From assembly GCA_946613735.1 (NCBI GenBank), contig CAMOFS010000085.1, positions 1 to 6,776 on the forward strand: DNA of 6,776 nucleotides. Direction: 5' to 3'. This document shows, one piece after another, positions 1 to 6,726 of this stretch (position 1 is its first letter; the number at the start of each line of letters is the position of its first letter). Under the pieces are notes generated by a model. It worked only from the letters and a program-made list of their open reading frames with translations. It did no database searches and was not told where the DNA came from. Position numbers and translations under genes: made by a program. Origin of the DNA: an uncultured Lachnospiraceae bacterium. GTDB taxonomy: Bacteria > Bacillota_A > Clostridia > Lachnospirales > Lachnospiraceae.

Positions 1-913
1 CTTTGTCAAGGTGGAGAGTGAAAAGGGAAGCGGTACCATGGTTCGTGCAACCATACCCCAAAAGGTGGCCAATGCCGCACCCTGCCTGTCTCTTTCCGAC
101 AGCTTCAAGGGAGATATCCTCTTCCATGTGAGGTCCGACAAATATGAGGTTCCCCGTGTCAGGGATTATTACCGTTTTATGGCTTCCAATCTGGCTTCGG
201 CTATCAGGGTGCCTCTGTATTCCGCTGAGACAAAAAAGGATATAGAGCGCCTTATGGAAAAGCTGGATGTCACCTATATCTTTATGGGCCAGGAGGAGTA
301 TGAAGAGGATCCGGAGTACTTTGACAACCTCAGTCAAAAGGAAGTGGTGGTTGCTGTTTCCGCCTATGCAGGCTTTAAGCCCAGTCCGGGCAGCAGGGTC
401 GTATCCATGCCCAAGCCCCTATATGCCTATCCCGCACTCAAGATTTTAAACGAGGGACGGGATGCGAAAAATATCGAGTATTCGGATAGTGTCACCAGGC
501 CTGTCTTTTCCGGCATAAAGGCTCTTGTGGTAGATGATGAGCCCATGAACCTTGTGGTGGCAAGGAGCATCTTCAGTGAATATGATATGGAGATCGATAC
601 TGCCGACAGTGGCAGGGAAGCTATCGACAAGTTCCACGCGGGCGACTATGACGTGGTCTTTATGGACCACATGATGCCGGAGATGGATGGCGTGGAGGCT
701 ATGAAGCGCATCAAACAGATGGCACAGGAACTGGGCAGGAAGACCGCCGTGGTGGCCCTTACCGCCAATGCTGTTTCCGGTGCCAGGGAGATGTTTATCA
801 CAGAGGGCTTTGACGGATTTATCGCAAAGCCTGTTAATACCCAGGATTTTGAGAGGACCATGCTTTCCGTCCTCCCCGAAAAAGATGATTCACAGGGAGG
901 AAAGAGGGCATGA
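1..913 (+). CDS. Hybrid histidine kinase, 3' part only (end of HATPase, pseudo-receiver, receiver)
   Basis: This is the C-terminal part of a sensor kinase whose 5' end lies left of the window; the first full codon is at position 2. The opening residues, FVKVESEKGSGTMVRATIP, match the last strands of a HATPase_c domain (the 'S..G.GS.F....P' end after the G2 box), so the GTG at 11 is not a real start. A receiver-like fold follows at about 107-451 that lacks the acidic pair and phospho-acceptor Asp but keeps a K-P motif. A complete receiver follows at about 515-880: acidic pair DD at 533-538, phospho-acceptor Asp at 665-667 in MDHMMPEMDG, conserved Thr at 761-763 and Lys at 827-829 in AKPV. No HPt or DNA-binding domain follows. 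It probably autophosphorylates and passes phosphate to its own receiver, and then perhaps to the HPt of the next gene. Its stop overlaps that gene's start (ATGA), indicating translational coupling. The sensor part and the HisKA domain cannot be seen. Confidence 0.9.
   Translation, partial: FVKVESEKGSGTMVRATIPQKVANAAPCLSLSDSFKGDILFHVRSDKYEVPRVRDYYRFMASNLASAIRVPLYSAETKKDIERLMEKLDVTYIFMGQEEYEEDPEYFDNLSQKEVVVAVSAYAGFKPSPGSRVVSMPKPLYAYPALKILNEGRDAKNIEYSDSVTRPVFSGIKALVVDDEPMNLVVARSIFSEYDMEIDTADSGREAIDKFHAGDYDVVFMDHMMPEMDGVEAMKRIKQMAQELGRKTAVVALTANAVSGAREMFITEGFDGFIAKPVNTQDFERTMLSVLPEKDDSQGGKRA
895..903 (+). promoter_or_regulatory. Ribosome binding site of the second kinase, inside the first kinase gene
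   Basis: A purine-rich GGGAGGAAA lies 6 bases before the ATG at 910, with the GGGAGG core ending 9 bases before it. It sits in the last codons of the upstream gene. Together with the ATGA stop/start overlap, this supports ATG 910 as the start and coupling of the two kinases. Confidence 0.7.
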
Positions 914-3900
914 AAAAGTTGGCAAAGCTTTTAAAAGACTATAGAGCTGCGGCATATGATCCAAGCCGTCCCTTTAACGAGAGGGTGTTTTTGGTATTGT
1001 CCCTTGTGGCAGAGATGGTGGTCATCATCGCTCTCATAGGTGATATCATCACTCACGAGGACATAAGGGAGATCGTGCTGATATCCGCAGTGATCATATA
1101 TGTCCCCATTGCCACGATATTTGGCTTATACAAAAACAAGCTCAAGCCTATTATGGCTACCATCGCCATCGGACTGGTATTTGTGGTCACACCGGGGCTG
1201 TACTTTTTTGGAGGAGGTATGTACGGTGGAGGCGTATACTGGATCATCTTCTCGTTTTTGTATATCGGCCTTATTATGACGGGCAGATGGCGCACGACAC
1301 TTTTTGCCTTACTCGCTTTGGAGGCATGGGGTTGCATCCGCTTATCATACAAGCATCCGGAGTATGTTGCGGGACATACGCGCAGCATGCATTATGTGGA
1401 CGCATTTATATCCATTATCCTGGTAGGTATGGTCGGCTTTTTGATGACCTGGTTCCAGAATCTTTTGTTCAAGGATGAAAACCAACGTGCCCAAAAGGCG
1501 GCAGAAAAGGCCGAGGAGCTGGGCCGTGCGCAGAACAGGTTTTTCTCCAGCATGAGCCACGAGATCCGTACTCCCATCAATTCGATCCTGGGTCTTAATG
1601 AACTGACTCTCAGGAATATGGGTGCTACGCCGGACATCATAAAGGATGCGATGGGCATCCAGGGAGCAGGTAAGCTTTTGCTTGCCCTCATTAATGACAT
1701 CCTGGATTTTTCCAAGATGGAGGCCGGCAGCATGGAGATAATCCCGGTGGATTACAGGGTGGGAGACATGATATCCGAGATCGTAAACATGATCTGGATA
1801 AAGGCCCACGACAAGGGACTTAAGTTTGATGTCAGCATCGATCCCGATGTGCCCTCTGTGCTTTACGGAGACGAGGTCAGGATCAAGCAGATCATAATCA
1901 ACCTTCTAAACAACGCTGTAAAGTACACCAAAGAGGGTAGCATCTCACTTCACATAGAAAGCGAGACCCAGGAGGACGAAAAGACGACCCTTTTAAATAT
2001 TTCCGTGACGGATACGGGAATGGGTATAAAAAAGGAGGCTCTGCCGGAGCTTTTCAATGCCTTTAAAAGAGTGGATGAGGAAAAGAACCGTAACATCGAG
2101 GGAACCGGCCTGGGACTTTCCATTGTAAAGCAGCTCATCGACCTTATGGAAGGCGATATCAAGGTCAGCAGTGTATACGGTGAGGGCTCCACCTTTACGG
2201 TCACAGTAAAGCAGGGTATATCCGATGCCACCGAGATCGGGGATCTCAACATTCACAATATACAGGTTCTAAAGAGGGAAAAATACGAAAGCAATTTCAA
2301 GGCTCCCGAGGCCAGGATCCTTATCGTGGATGACAATGAGATGAACCTGGAGGTGGAAAAAAAGCTCCTTGCCGATACACAGATGACCGTGGATCTGGCA
2401 AAAAGCGGCCGGGAGGCCTTGGAGAAATCGGAGTCTGTTAATTATGATGTGATACTCATGGATCATCTCATGCCGCAGATGGATGGTATAGAGTGCCTTG
2501 AGAGACTTCGCAGCCAGACCGGCGGACTCAACCGCATGACTCCCGTGGTGGTGCTTACAGCCAATGCAGGCAGTGATAACAGGGACCTTTACAACAGGGC
2601 AGGCTTTGATGGATATCTGGTAAAGCCCGTATCCGGAGAGACCTTAGAGGACACCCTGATGAAGCATATCTCAAAGGATAAGCTTATCATAACAAGCCGC
2701 GGCATGAGCATGCGGGAGGATATCAGTGCCACCTCTGGTTATACCAGAAAGGCTCCGGTGATGGTCACCTCCACTACCCTGTGCGACCTGCCTACTTATG
2801 TGATAAAAAATCTCAAGCTTTCTCTTTTGCCGTTTTTGATCCAGACAGACGAGGGTGTCTTTAAGGACGGGATCCAGATGGATTCCTACGAGCTGATCCG
2901 CTATCTGAGCAAAGGGAAGAATGCAATATCATCTCCTCCCGACGTAAAGACCTACACGGAGTTTTTCTCCAATGCTCTAAGACGGGCCCATCATCTTATA
3001 CATATATCCATCACCTCGAGTATGAGTGATGACTATAAGATAGCCATGGAGGCGGCAAAGGCCTTTGACAATGTGACGGTGATCAATTCCGAGAGCATTT
3101 CATCCTCCACGGGTCTTTTGGTGATGATAGCCCACAGGCTGGCACAGCAGGGTATCCCCGTGGATGAGATGGTTTCCGAGCTGGAGGAGGTCAAAAAGCG
3201 CCTGCGCTGCAGCTTTGTGATAGAGAATACCTCCTACATGGCTAAAAAGGGCCTTATCAACCGCAGGGTTCACGATATAGCAAGGGCACTAAGCCTGCAT
3301 CCCACCCTCCGCCTTAACAATAACAGAGCTGGGGTGGGCGATATAGCCATAGGAAGCACAAGAAGGGCATACAAAAGATACATACGCAAGGTCATTCCGG
3401 TGGACATAATCCCTGACGAGGAGGTCTGCTTTATCACCTATGTGGACATCCCCACAGAGACACTGGAGTGGATCAAGGAAGAGATAAGCAAGATCGTCTA
3501 CTTTAAGAATGTGGTATTCAAGCAGGCGTCGGCAGCAATATCCTCCAACTGCGGTCCGGGAGCCTTTGGTATCATATATTTTGTCAAGTCCAATAAGTCA
3601 TATAATCTGGGTGCCTATGTCGAGCGGCCGGAGGCTGATGAGGCTGATGCAGTTGCCGCGGCCTATGACGCAGATGAGGCAGCTTCTGATGATGAATTAC
3701 AAGAGGAAAAATGGTATCGGGGCATACCCTTTATCGATGGTGATGCGGCCATTAAAAACAGTGGCTCGGAGGATGCCTTTAAGTCAGTGCTCCAGATCTA
3801 CTATGACTCCATCCCTCTAAAGTCCTCGGAGCTTAAGGACTTTTATGACAGGGGTGACTGGGAGGATTATACCATCAAGATCCACGCCTTAAAGAGCTCG

Positions 3901-4296
3901 GCCAAGCTCATTGGAGCCATCGAGCTTTCCGAAAAAGCCTATAAGCTGGAAATGGCCGGTAAGGAGGGCAACGAAGAATATATCAGGGAACACCATGATG
4001 CCTTCATGGAGGAATACTTAAGGACCGGGGATTATCTCAAGCCTGTCTTTTCAGACGGGCAGGATGAGGAAGCCGGGTCGGACAAGCCCGTAGCTGACGA
4101 GTCCATTATGGCAAGTGTATTTGATGGCATAAAGGAGGCCGCCGAGAGGATGGACTGCGATGCCATAGAGGAGATACTCGAAGAACTTTCGGATTATCAG
4201 ATCCCGGACAGTTGTAAAGAGAAGTATGATGCGGTCATTGGAAGGTTTGAAGCCTTCGACTACGACGGAATATCTGAGGTGCTTAATGCTGAATAG
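910..4296 (+). CDS. Membrane hybrid histidine kinase with embedded DegV domain and HPt (6TM-HisKA-HATPase-REC-DegV-HPt)
   Basis: This is a complete 1128-residue sensor kinase. Residues about 26-183 hold roughly six hydrophobic segments, with a glycine-rich GGGMYGGG loop at 101-108; there is no large extracellular domain and no HAMP. A charged helix (186-208) leads to the HisKA H-box FFSSMSHEIRTP with catalytic His217. The HATPase domain shows the N box (NLLNNAVKYT, 331-340), the G1 box (DTGMG) and the G2 box (GTGLGLS). The receiver (about 467-588) has Asp474/475, acceptor Asp518, Thr550 and Lys572. Residues about 616-900 read as a DegV/EDD domain. An acidic Ala/Asp/Glu linker (905-935) follows, then an HPt domain (about 950-1037) with His992 in IHALKSSAKL, then a short helical tail (1063-1128). 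It should run a His-Asp-His relay from the inner face of the membrane. It is cotranslated with the kinase before it and the symporter after it. The ligand is unknown. Kinase, receiver and HPt calls are firm; DegV is assigned from its motif order. Confidence 0.93.
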   Translation: MKKLAKLLKDYRAAAYDPSRPFNERVFLVLSLVAEMVVIIALIGDIITHEDIREIVLISAVIIYVPIATIFGLYKNKLKPIMATIAIGLVFVVTPGLYFFGGGMYGGGVYWIIFSFLYIGLIMTGRWRTTLFALLALEAWGCIRLSYKHPEYVAGHTRSMHYVDAFISIILVGMVGFLMTWFQNLLFKDENQRAQKAAEKAEELGRAQNRFFSSMSHEIRTPINSILGLNELTLRNMGATPDIIKDAMGIQGAGKLLLALINDILDFSKMEAGSMEIIPVDYRVGDMISEIVNMIWIKAHDKGLKFDVSIDPDVPSVLYGDEVRIKQIIINLLNNAVKYTKEGSISLHIESETQEDEKTTLLNISVTDTGMGIKKEALPELFNAFKRVDEEKNRNIEGTGLGLSIVKQLIDLMEGDIKVSSVYGEGSTFTVTVKQGISDATEIGDLNIHNIQVLKREKYESNFKAPEARILIVDDNEMNLEVEKKLLADTQMTVDLAKSGREALEKSESVNYDVILMDHLMPQMDGIECLERLRSQTGGLNRMTPVVVLTANAGSDNRDLYNRAGFDGYLVKPVSGETLEDTLMKHISKDKLIITSRGMSMREDISATSGYTRKAPVMVTSTTLCDLPTYVIKNLKLSLLPFLIQTDEGVFKDGIQMDSYELIRYLSKGKNAISSPPDVKTYTEFFSNALRRAHHLIHISITSSMSDDYKIAMEAAKAFDNVTVINSESISSSTGLLVMIAHRLAQQGIPVDEMVSELEEVKKRLRCSFVIENTSYMAKKGLINRRVHDIARALSLHPTLRLNNNRAGVGDIAIGSTRRAYKRYIRKVIPVDIIPDEEVCFITYVDIPTETLEWIKEEISKIVYFKNVVFKQASAAISSNCGPGAFGIIYFVKSNKSYNLGAYVERPEADEADAVAAAYDADEAASDDELQEEKWYRGIPFIDGDAAIKNSGSEDAFKSVLQIYYDSIPLKSSELKDFYDRGDWEDYTIKIHALKSSAKLIGAIELSEKAYKLEMAGKEGNEEYIREHHDAFMEEYLRTGDYLKPVFSDGQDEEAGSDKPVADESIMASVFDGIKEAAERMDCDAIEEILEELSDYQIPDSCKEKYDAVIGRFEAFDYDGISEVLNAE
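2755..3609 (+). other. DegV/EDD-type (fatty-acid-binding-like) domain inside the second kinase
   Basis: Residues about 616-900 follow the DegV motif order. VMVTSTTLCDLP matches the N-terminal 'VTDSTCDLP' strand, and LLPFLI with FKDG matches the 'vvPL.v...y.DG' region. ISSPPDVKTYTEFF stands where 'TSQPS...f...f' is usual. HISITSSMSDDYKIAMEAA matches 'I.iSs.lSGTYqsA..A', and VINSESISSSTGLLVMIA matches 'viDS...s.G.g..v..a'. SFVIENTSYMAKKGLINRR matches the 'yL.kGGRi' region, and SSNCGPGAFGIIYF matches the C-terminal 'HTGPGalgi.f'. DegV/FakB proteins are known to bind long-chain fatty acids and, in the FakAB system, present them for phosphorylation. Here the domain lies between a receiver and an HPt, so a sensory role is inferred. 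Several usual ligand-contact positions are changed, notably His to Asn880, so the ligand may differ or be lost. Confidence 0.82.
3631..3648 (+). repeat. Two tandem copies of the 9-base unit GAGGCTGAT in the linker
   Basis: GAGGCTGAT is repeated directly, encoding EADEAD. It lies in the acidic, Ala-rich linker between the DegV and HPt domains of the second kinase. In-frame slippage here would alter only linker length. Two copies alone are weak evidence of instability. Confidence 0.6.
4275..4281 (+). promoter_or_regulatory. Ribosome binding site that sets the symporter start
   Basis: TGAGGTG lies 4 bases before the ATG at 4286, within the last codons of the second kinase. It favours this ATG over the in-frame ATG at 4226, which would add 20 charged residues in front of a transport protein and lengthen the overlap with the kinase gene to 71 bases. 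Confidence 0.6.
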
Positions 4297-5812
4297 TATA
4301 ATAGAGATCGATAGCGCCATAAATGGCTTTGTATGGGGCACCTTTGGACTCGTCCTGCTTTTGGGGACAGGCCTTTTATGCACCATTGTCACAGGCTTTT
4401 TCCAGATAGTCCACATCAGGCACTGGATCAGTAAGACCTTTGGCATCATCAACAAAGAGGGCAGGGTCATAAATGATGCGGGAGCCCTGTCACAGTTCAG
4501 AGCCTTTTGCACAGCCCTTACCGCCACCATCGGGACGGGAAATATAGCCGGTGTATCCACAGCCATCTGCGTGGGAGGTCCCGGGGCAGTGTTCTGGATG
4601 TGGGTGGCCGCATTTTTCGGTATGATGCTTAAGTTCTCGGAAAACGTTCTGGGAATATACTACAGACGGAGGAATGCAGAGGGAGCCTGGTCAGGCGGTC
4701 CCATGTATTACCTCCAGGATGGCCTGGGCTCCATGAAGCACTGCAGGATCCTGGGAAGAGTGATGGGTATCCTCTTTTGTATATTTATGGTGCTGGCTTC
4801 TTTCGGTATCGGCAACATGGGTCAGATCAACAAGATCACTATCAACGTCAGGTCCACCTTTTTATCGGGGACGGACCTGGGAACAGCCTTCGGGATACCC
4901 ATGGAAAGCTGGGCTATCGGTTTTTTACTTATGCTGGCTGCGGCACTGATCATCCTGGGCGGCTTCAGGCGACTGGCCGTCGTATCAGAGAGACTGGTGC
5001 CTTTTATGTGCATAGCCTATGTGGCAGGCTGCCTTTTGATCATCATCATCAACTACAGGATGCTGCCGGAGATCATTGCCTCCATCTTCAGATTCGCCCT
5101 CGGCCCCAGGGCCGTGGTGGGAGGAACTGCCGGGACGGCTATACAGCTTGCATTAAATACCATTAAAAATGGCTGCAAGAGAGGAGTATTCTCCAACGAG
5201 GCAGGACTGGGGTCATCGGTGATAGTGCATAGCAACACCTGTGCCAGGGAGCCGGTAAAGCAGGGACTCTGGGGTATAGCAGAGGTGTTTTTGGACACCA
5301 TGGTGATCTGCAATATGACGGCCCTGGTGGTTCTGGGCTCCGGAGCCATAGACCTTTCCACGGGTCTGGTGGCAGAGGGCACCAATGATACCACTTTGGT
5401 GGCAAAAGCCTTTGGGGCGTCCCTTGGTACGGTGGGCGAGCTTTTTGTGGTGCTGGCCATTGCCCTTTTTGCCTTTACCACTGTTATGGGCTGGTCTTAC
5501 TATGGAGCCAAGGCTACGGAGTATCTCTTCGGTGTGCGATGGGCCAAGGTATACAGGGTGGTCTTTATCATGCTTATTGTATTGGGCGCTGTCATGGAGT
5601 CCAATCTGGCATGGGATATCAGTGATACCTTTAACGGGCTTATGATGATCCCGAACCTTATCGGGCTTATCGCTCAGACACCGCTTATCATCAGGCTGAC
5701 CCATAATTATATCGACCGTAGGATAAGAAAAAAGGATGTAAGGCCCCTTTTGTCCTATGATCCCAATATCCAGAGGGATGCGCAGATTGCCATAGAAAAA
5801 GGAATGGATTAA
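4286..5812 (+). CDS. Amino acid:sodium symporter, AGCS family (alanine/glycine type)
   Basis: This is a 508-residue polytopic membrane protein that most likely imports alanine, glycine or a related small amino acid with sodium. Family hallmarks are clear. There is GTGNIAGVSTAICVGGPGAVF at about 83-103, continuing into FWMWVAAFFGMMLKFSE, then SGGPMYYLQDGLG at about 136-148, and GVFSNEAGLGSS at about 300-311, which is the conserved helix of AGCS carriers. Many hydrophobic segments fill the rest, consistent with the family's roughly 10-11 helices. The length is at the upper end of the usual range (about 450-500), the extra residues being a charged tail (RRIRKKDVRPLLS onward). ATG 4286 was chosen for its nearby TGAGGTG and the short 11-base overlap with the kinase gene. 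The overlap points to cotranslation with the sensor kinases, which suggests related regulation or function. The exact substrate cannot be read from the sequence. Confidence 0.93.
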   Translation: MLNSIIEIDSAINGFVWGTFGLVLLLGTGLLCTIVTGFFQIVHIRHWISKTFGIINKEGRVINDAGALSQFRAFCTALTATIGTGNIAGVSTAICVGGPGAVFWMWVAAFFGMMLKFSENVLGIYYRRRNAEGAWSGGPMYYLQDGLGSMKHCRILGRVMGILFCIFMVLASFGIGNMGQINKITINVRSTFLSGTDLGTAFGIPMESWAIGFLLMLAAALIILGGFRRLAVVSERLVPFMCIAYVAGCLLIIIINYRMLPEIIASIFRFALGPRAVVGGTAGTAIQLALNTIKNGCKRGVFSNEAGLGSSVIVHSNTCAREPVKQGLWGIAEVFLDTMVICNMTALVVLGSGAIDLSTGLVAEGTNDTTLVAKAFGASLGTVGELFVVLAIALFAFTTVMGWSYYGAKATEYLFGVRWAKVYRVVFIMLIVLGAVMESNLAWDISDTFNGLMMIPNLIGLIAQTPLIIRLTHNYIDRRIRKKDVRPLLSYDPNIQRDAQIAIEKGMD

Positions 5813-5821
5813 ACATATCAT
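5793..5821 (+). promoter_or_regulatory. Possible weak promoter for the two-receiver gene
   Basis: TAGAAA (5793-5798, 4 of 6 matches to TTGACA) and TATCAT (5816-5821, 5 of 6 to TATAAT) are separated by 17 bases, across the end of the symporter gene. A transcript would begin near 5828, inside the palindrome at 5824-5841. Matches this good arise by chance fairly often, so this is only a candidate; read-through from the kinase operon is equally possible. Confidence 0.3.
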
Positions 5822-5823
5822 AC

Positions 5824-5841
5824 AGATCAGGCGGATGATCT
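5824..5841 (+). repeat. Perfect 6-bp inverted repeat between symporter and two-receiver gene
   Basis: AGATCA and TGATCT flank the 6-base centre GGCGGA in the 48-base gap. It could form a small hairpin or act as an operator beside the candidate promoter. The run after it is TTAAC rather than a T-tract, so it does not look like an intrinsic terminator. The remainder of the gap holds only the ribosome binding site. Confidence 0.45.
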
Positions 5842-5847
5842 TAACAT

Positions 5848-5853
5848 AGGAGG
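5848..5853 (+). promoter_or_regulatory. Strong ribosome binding site of the two-receiver gene
   Basis: A perfect AGGAGG lies 7 bases before ATG 5861, which fixes the start. It is the strongest such site in the window, suggesting that this protein is translated more than the kinases upstream. Confidence 0.85.
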
Positions 5854-5860
5854 AACAAAA

Positions 5861-6670
5861 ATGAATGAAGAAAAACGCGTTGTTGTAGTCAGGGACAAGG
5901 AGAGTGTCGTAGTCCGTGGCATAGAAAGAAAGCTCAAGGAAAATGAATATTTTGTATTCATGTCCGGCATTGCAGAAGACGAGATACGCGGTAACGTGGA
6001 GAGGGCTGCTATGTTTATCACCTACCTTCCCGCGGATATCATTGATAATATCAAGGAGATCAGGAGACTGGAGACCATGTGCTCCCTGATAAGCGAAGGA
6101 AAAAGGCGGATGGTGGTCATCGGCGAAAAGAAGTATCATGATGAGCTTTTAGCCAAGGTTCCTGCTATAAGGGCCCATCCCTGGATCGACCGACCCCTTG
6201 ATATGGATGAGCTTATGAGTGTGATGGAGGGCGAGCTCAACAGAAAGGATGAGCCTGTAGTTGCACCTGTAGTTGACGATGCTGCTTCTTCAAAAGGCGA
6301 AAAGCGTATCCTCGTAGTGGATGACGATCCCGCATACGCAAGGATGGTCAGGGAGTGGCTGAAGGACATTTACAAGGTGGATATCGTTACCGCCGGTATG
6401 CAGGCCATCACCTTTTTGGCAAAGAACAAGGTGGATATGATCCTTTTGGATTATGAGATGCCCATCGCTGACGGGCCCCAGGTGCTTGAGATGCTCCGCT
6501 CCGAGCCGGCTATGGCAGATATACCTGTCATCTTTTTGACCGGCGTAGGGGATCTGGAGAGCGTAAAGAGGGTAATGGCTCTAAAGCCCCAGGGGTATAT
6601 TTTAAAGAGTACCACAAAGGAAGATCTTCGGAATACGATTAAGACCAATTTTGAGAAGCTGTCGTCATAG
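5861..6670 (+). CDS. Response regulator with pseudo-receiver plus receiver and no output domain
   Basis: This is a 269-residue soluble protein. The C-terminal domain (about 147-268) is a standard receiver: KRILVVDDDP with Asp154/155, acceptor Asp197 in LLDYEMP, Thr227 in FLTG, and Lys249 in YILKS, where the usual Lys-Pro is Lys-Ser. The N-terminal domain (about 4-127) has the same strand pattern (RVVVVRDKES, AAMFITYLP, RRMVVIG, PWIDRPLD). However, it lacks the phospho-acceptor Asp (Ile or Thr stands at the site), has a single Asp in the acidic pocket, and has Arg111 where the Lys should be; this makes it a degenerate receiver. A Val/Pro/Asp-rich linker (about 128-146) joins the two. There is no DNA-binding, GGDEF or other effector domain. 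It could be a relay intermediate, a phosphate sink, or a regulator acting by protein contact. Its place 48 bases after the symporter suggests that it is a partner of the two kinases. Confidence 0.88.
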   Translation: MNEEKRVVVVRDKESVVVRGIERKLKENEYFVFMSGIAEDEIRGNVERAAMFITYLPADIIDNIKEIRRLETMCSLISEGKRRMVVIGEKKYHDELLAKVPAIRAHPWIDRPLDMDELMSVMEGELNRKDEPVVAPVVDDAASSKGEKRILVVDDDPAYARMVREWLKDIYKVDIVTAGMQAITFLAKNKVDMILLDYEMPIADGPQVLEMLRSEPAMADIPVIFLTGVGDLESVKRVMALKPQGYILKSTTKEDLRNTIKTNFEKLSS

Positions 6671-6686
6671 CCCTTTGATGGAGGGT

Positions 6687-6715
6687 TTGACTTTGTACCC
6701 GAAAAATGGTATATT
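6687..6715 (+). promoter_or_regulatory. Sigma-A-type promoter of the tRNA-Arg gene
   Basis: TTGACT (6687-6692) and TATATT (6710-6715) each match the consensus at 5 of 6 positions and are exactly 17 bases apart. Transcription would begin near 6722, about five bases before the tRNA 5' end at 6727. The tRNA is thus independent of the signalling genes, with a very short leader for RNase P to remove. Confidence 0.8.
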
Positions 6716-6726
6716 TACAGTCGTTT

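Noticed and set aside
11..40. GTG at 11 or ATG at 38 as the start of the first gene
   Set aside because: The reading frame is open to the left edge, and the residues before and after belong to the end of a HATPase domain, so the gene begins outside the window.
1345..1809. Minus-strand open frame of 154 codons inside the second kinase
   Set aside because: It overlaps the membrane and HisKA region of a firm gene and shows no domain of its own.
3509..3820. Second + strand frame of 103 codons inside the DegV-linker region
   Set aside because: It is an out-of-frame reading of the kinase, low in complexity and without a ribosome binding site.
4226..4285. ATG at 4226 as the symporter start
   Set aside because: It would add 20 non-hydrophobic residues and overlap the kinase by 71 bases; ATG 4286 has a close TGAGGTG and begins a normal AGCS N-terminus.
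5213..6139. Long minus-strand open frame (308 codons) across the symporter and two-receiver genes
   Set aside because: It lies opposite two well-supported genes, spans their boundary and has no recognisable protein motifs; it reads as a shadow of the + strand codons.
6669..6687. Stem-loop AGCCCT/AGGGTT after the last gene as an intrinsic terminator
   Set aside because: The stem is only about six pairs including a G-T, the following bases are TTGACT rather than a T-run, and the region is the -35 box of the tRNA promoter.
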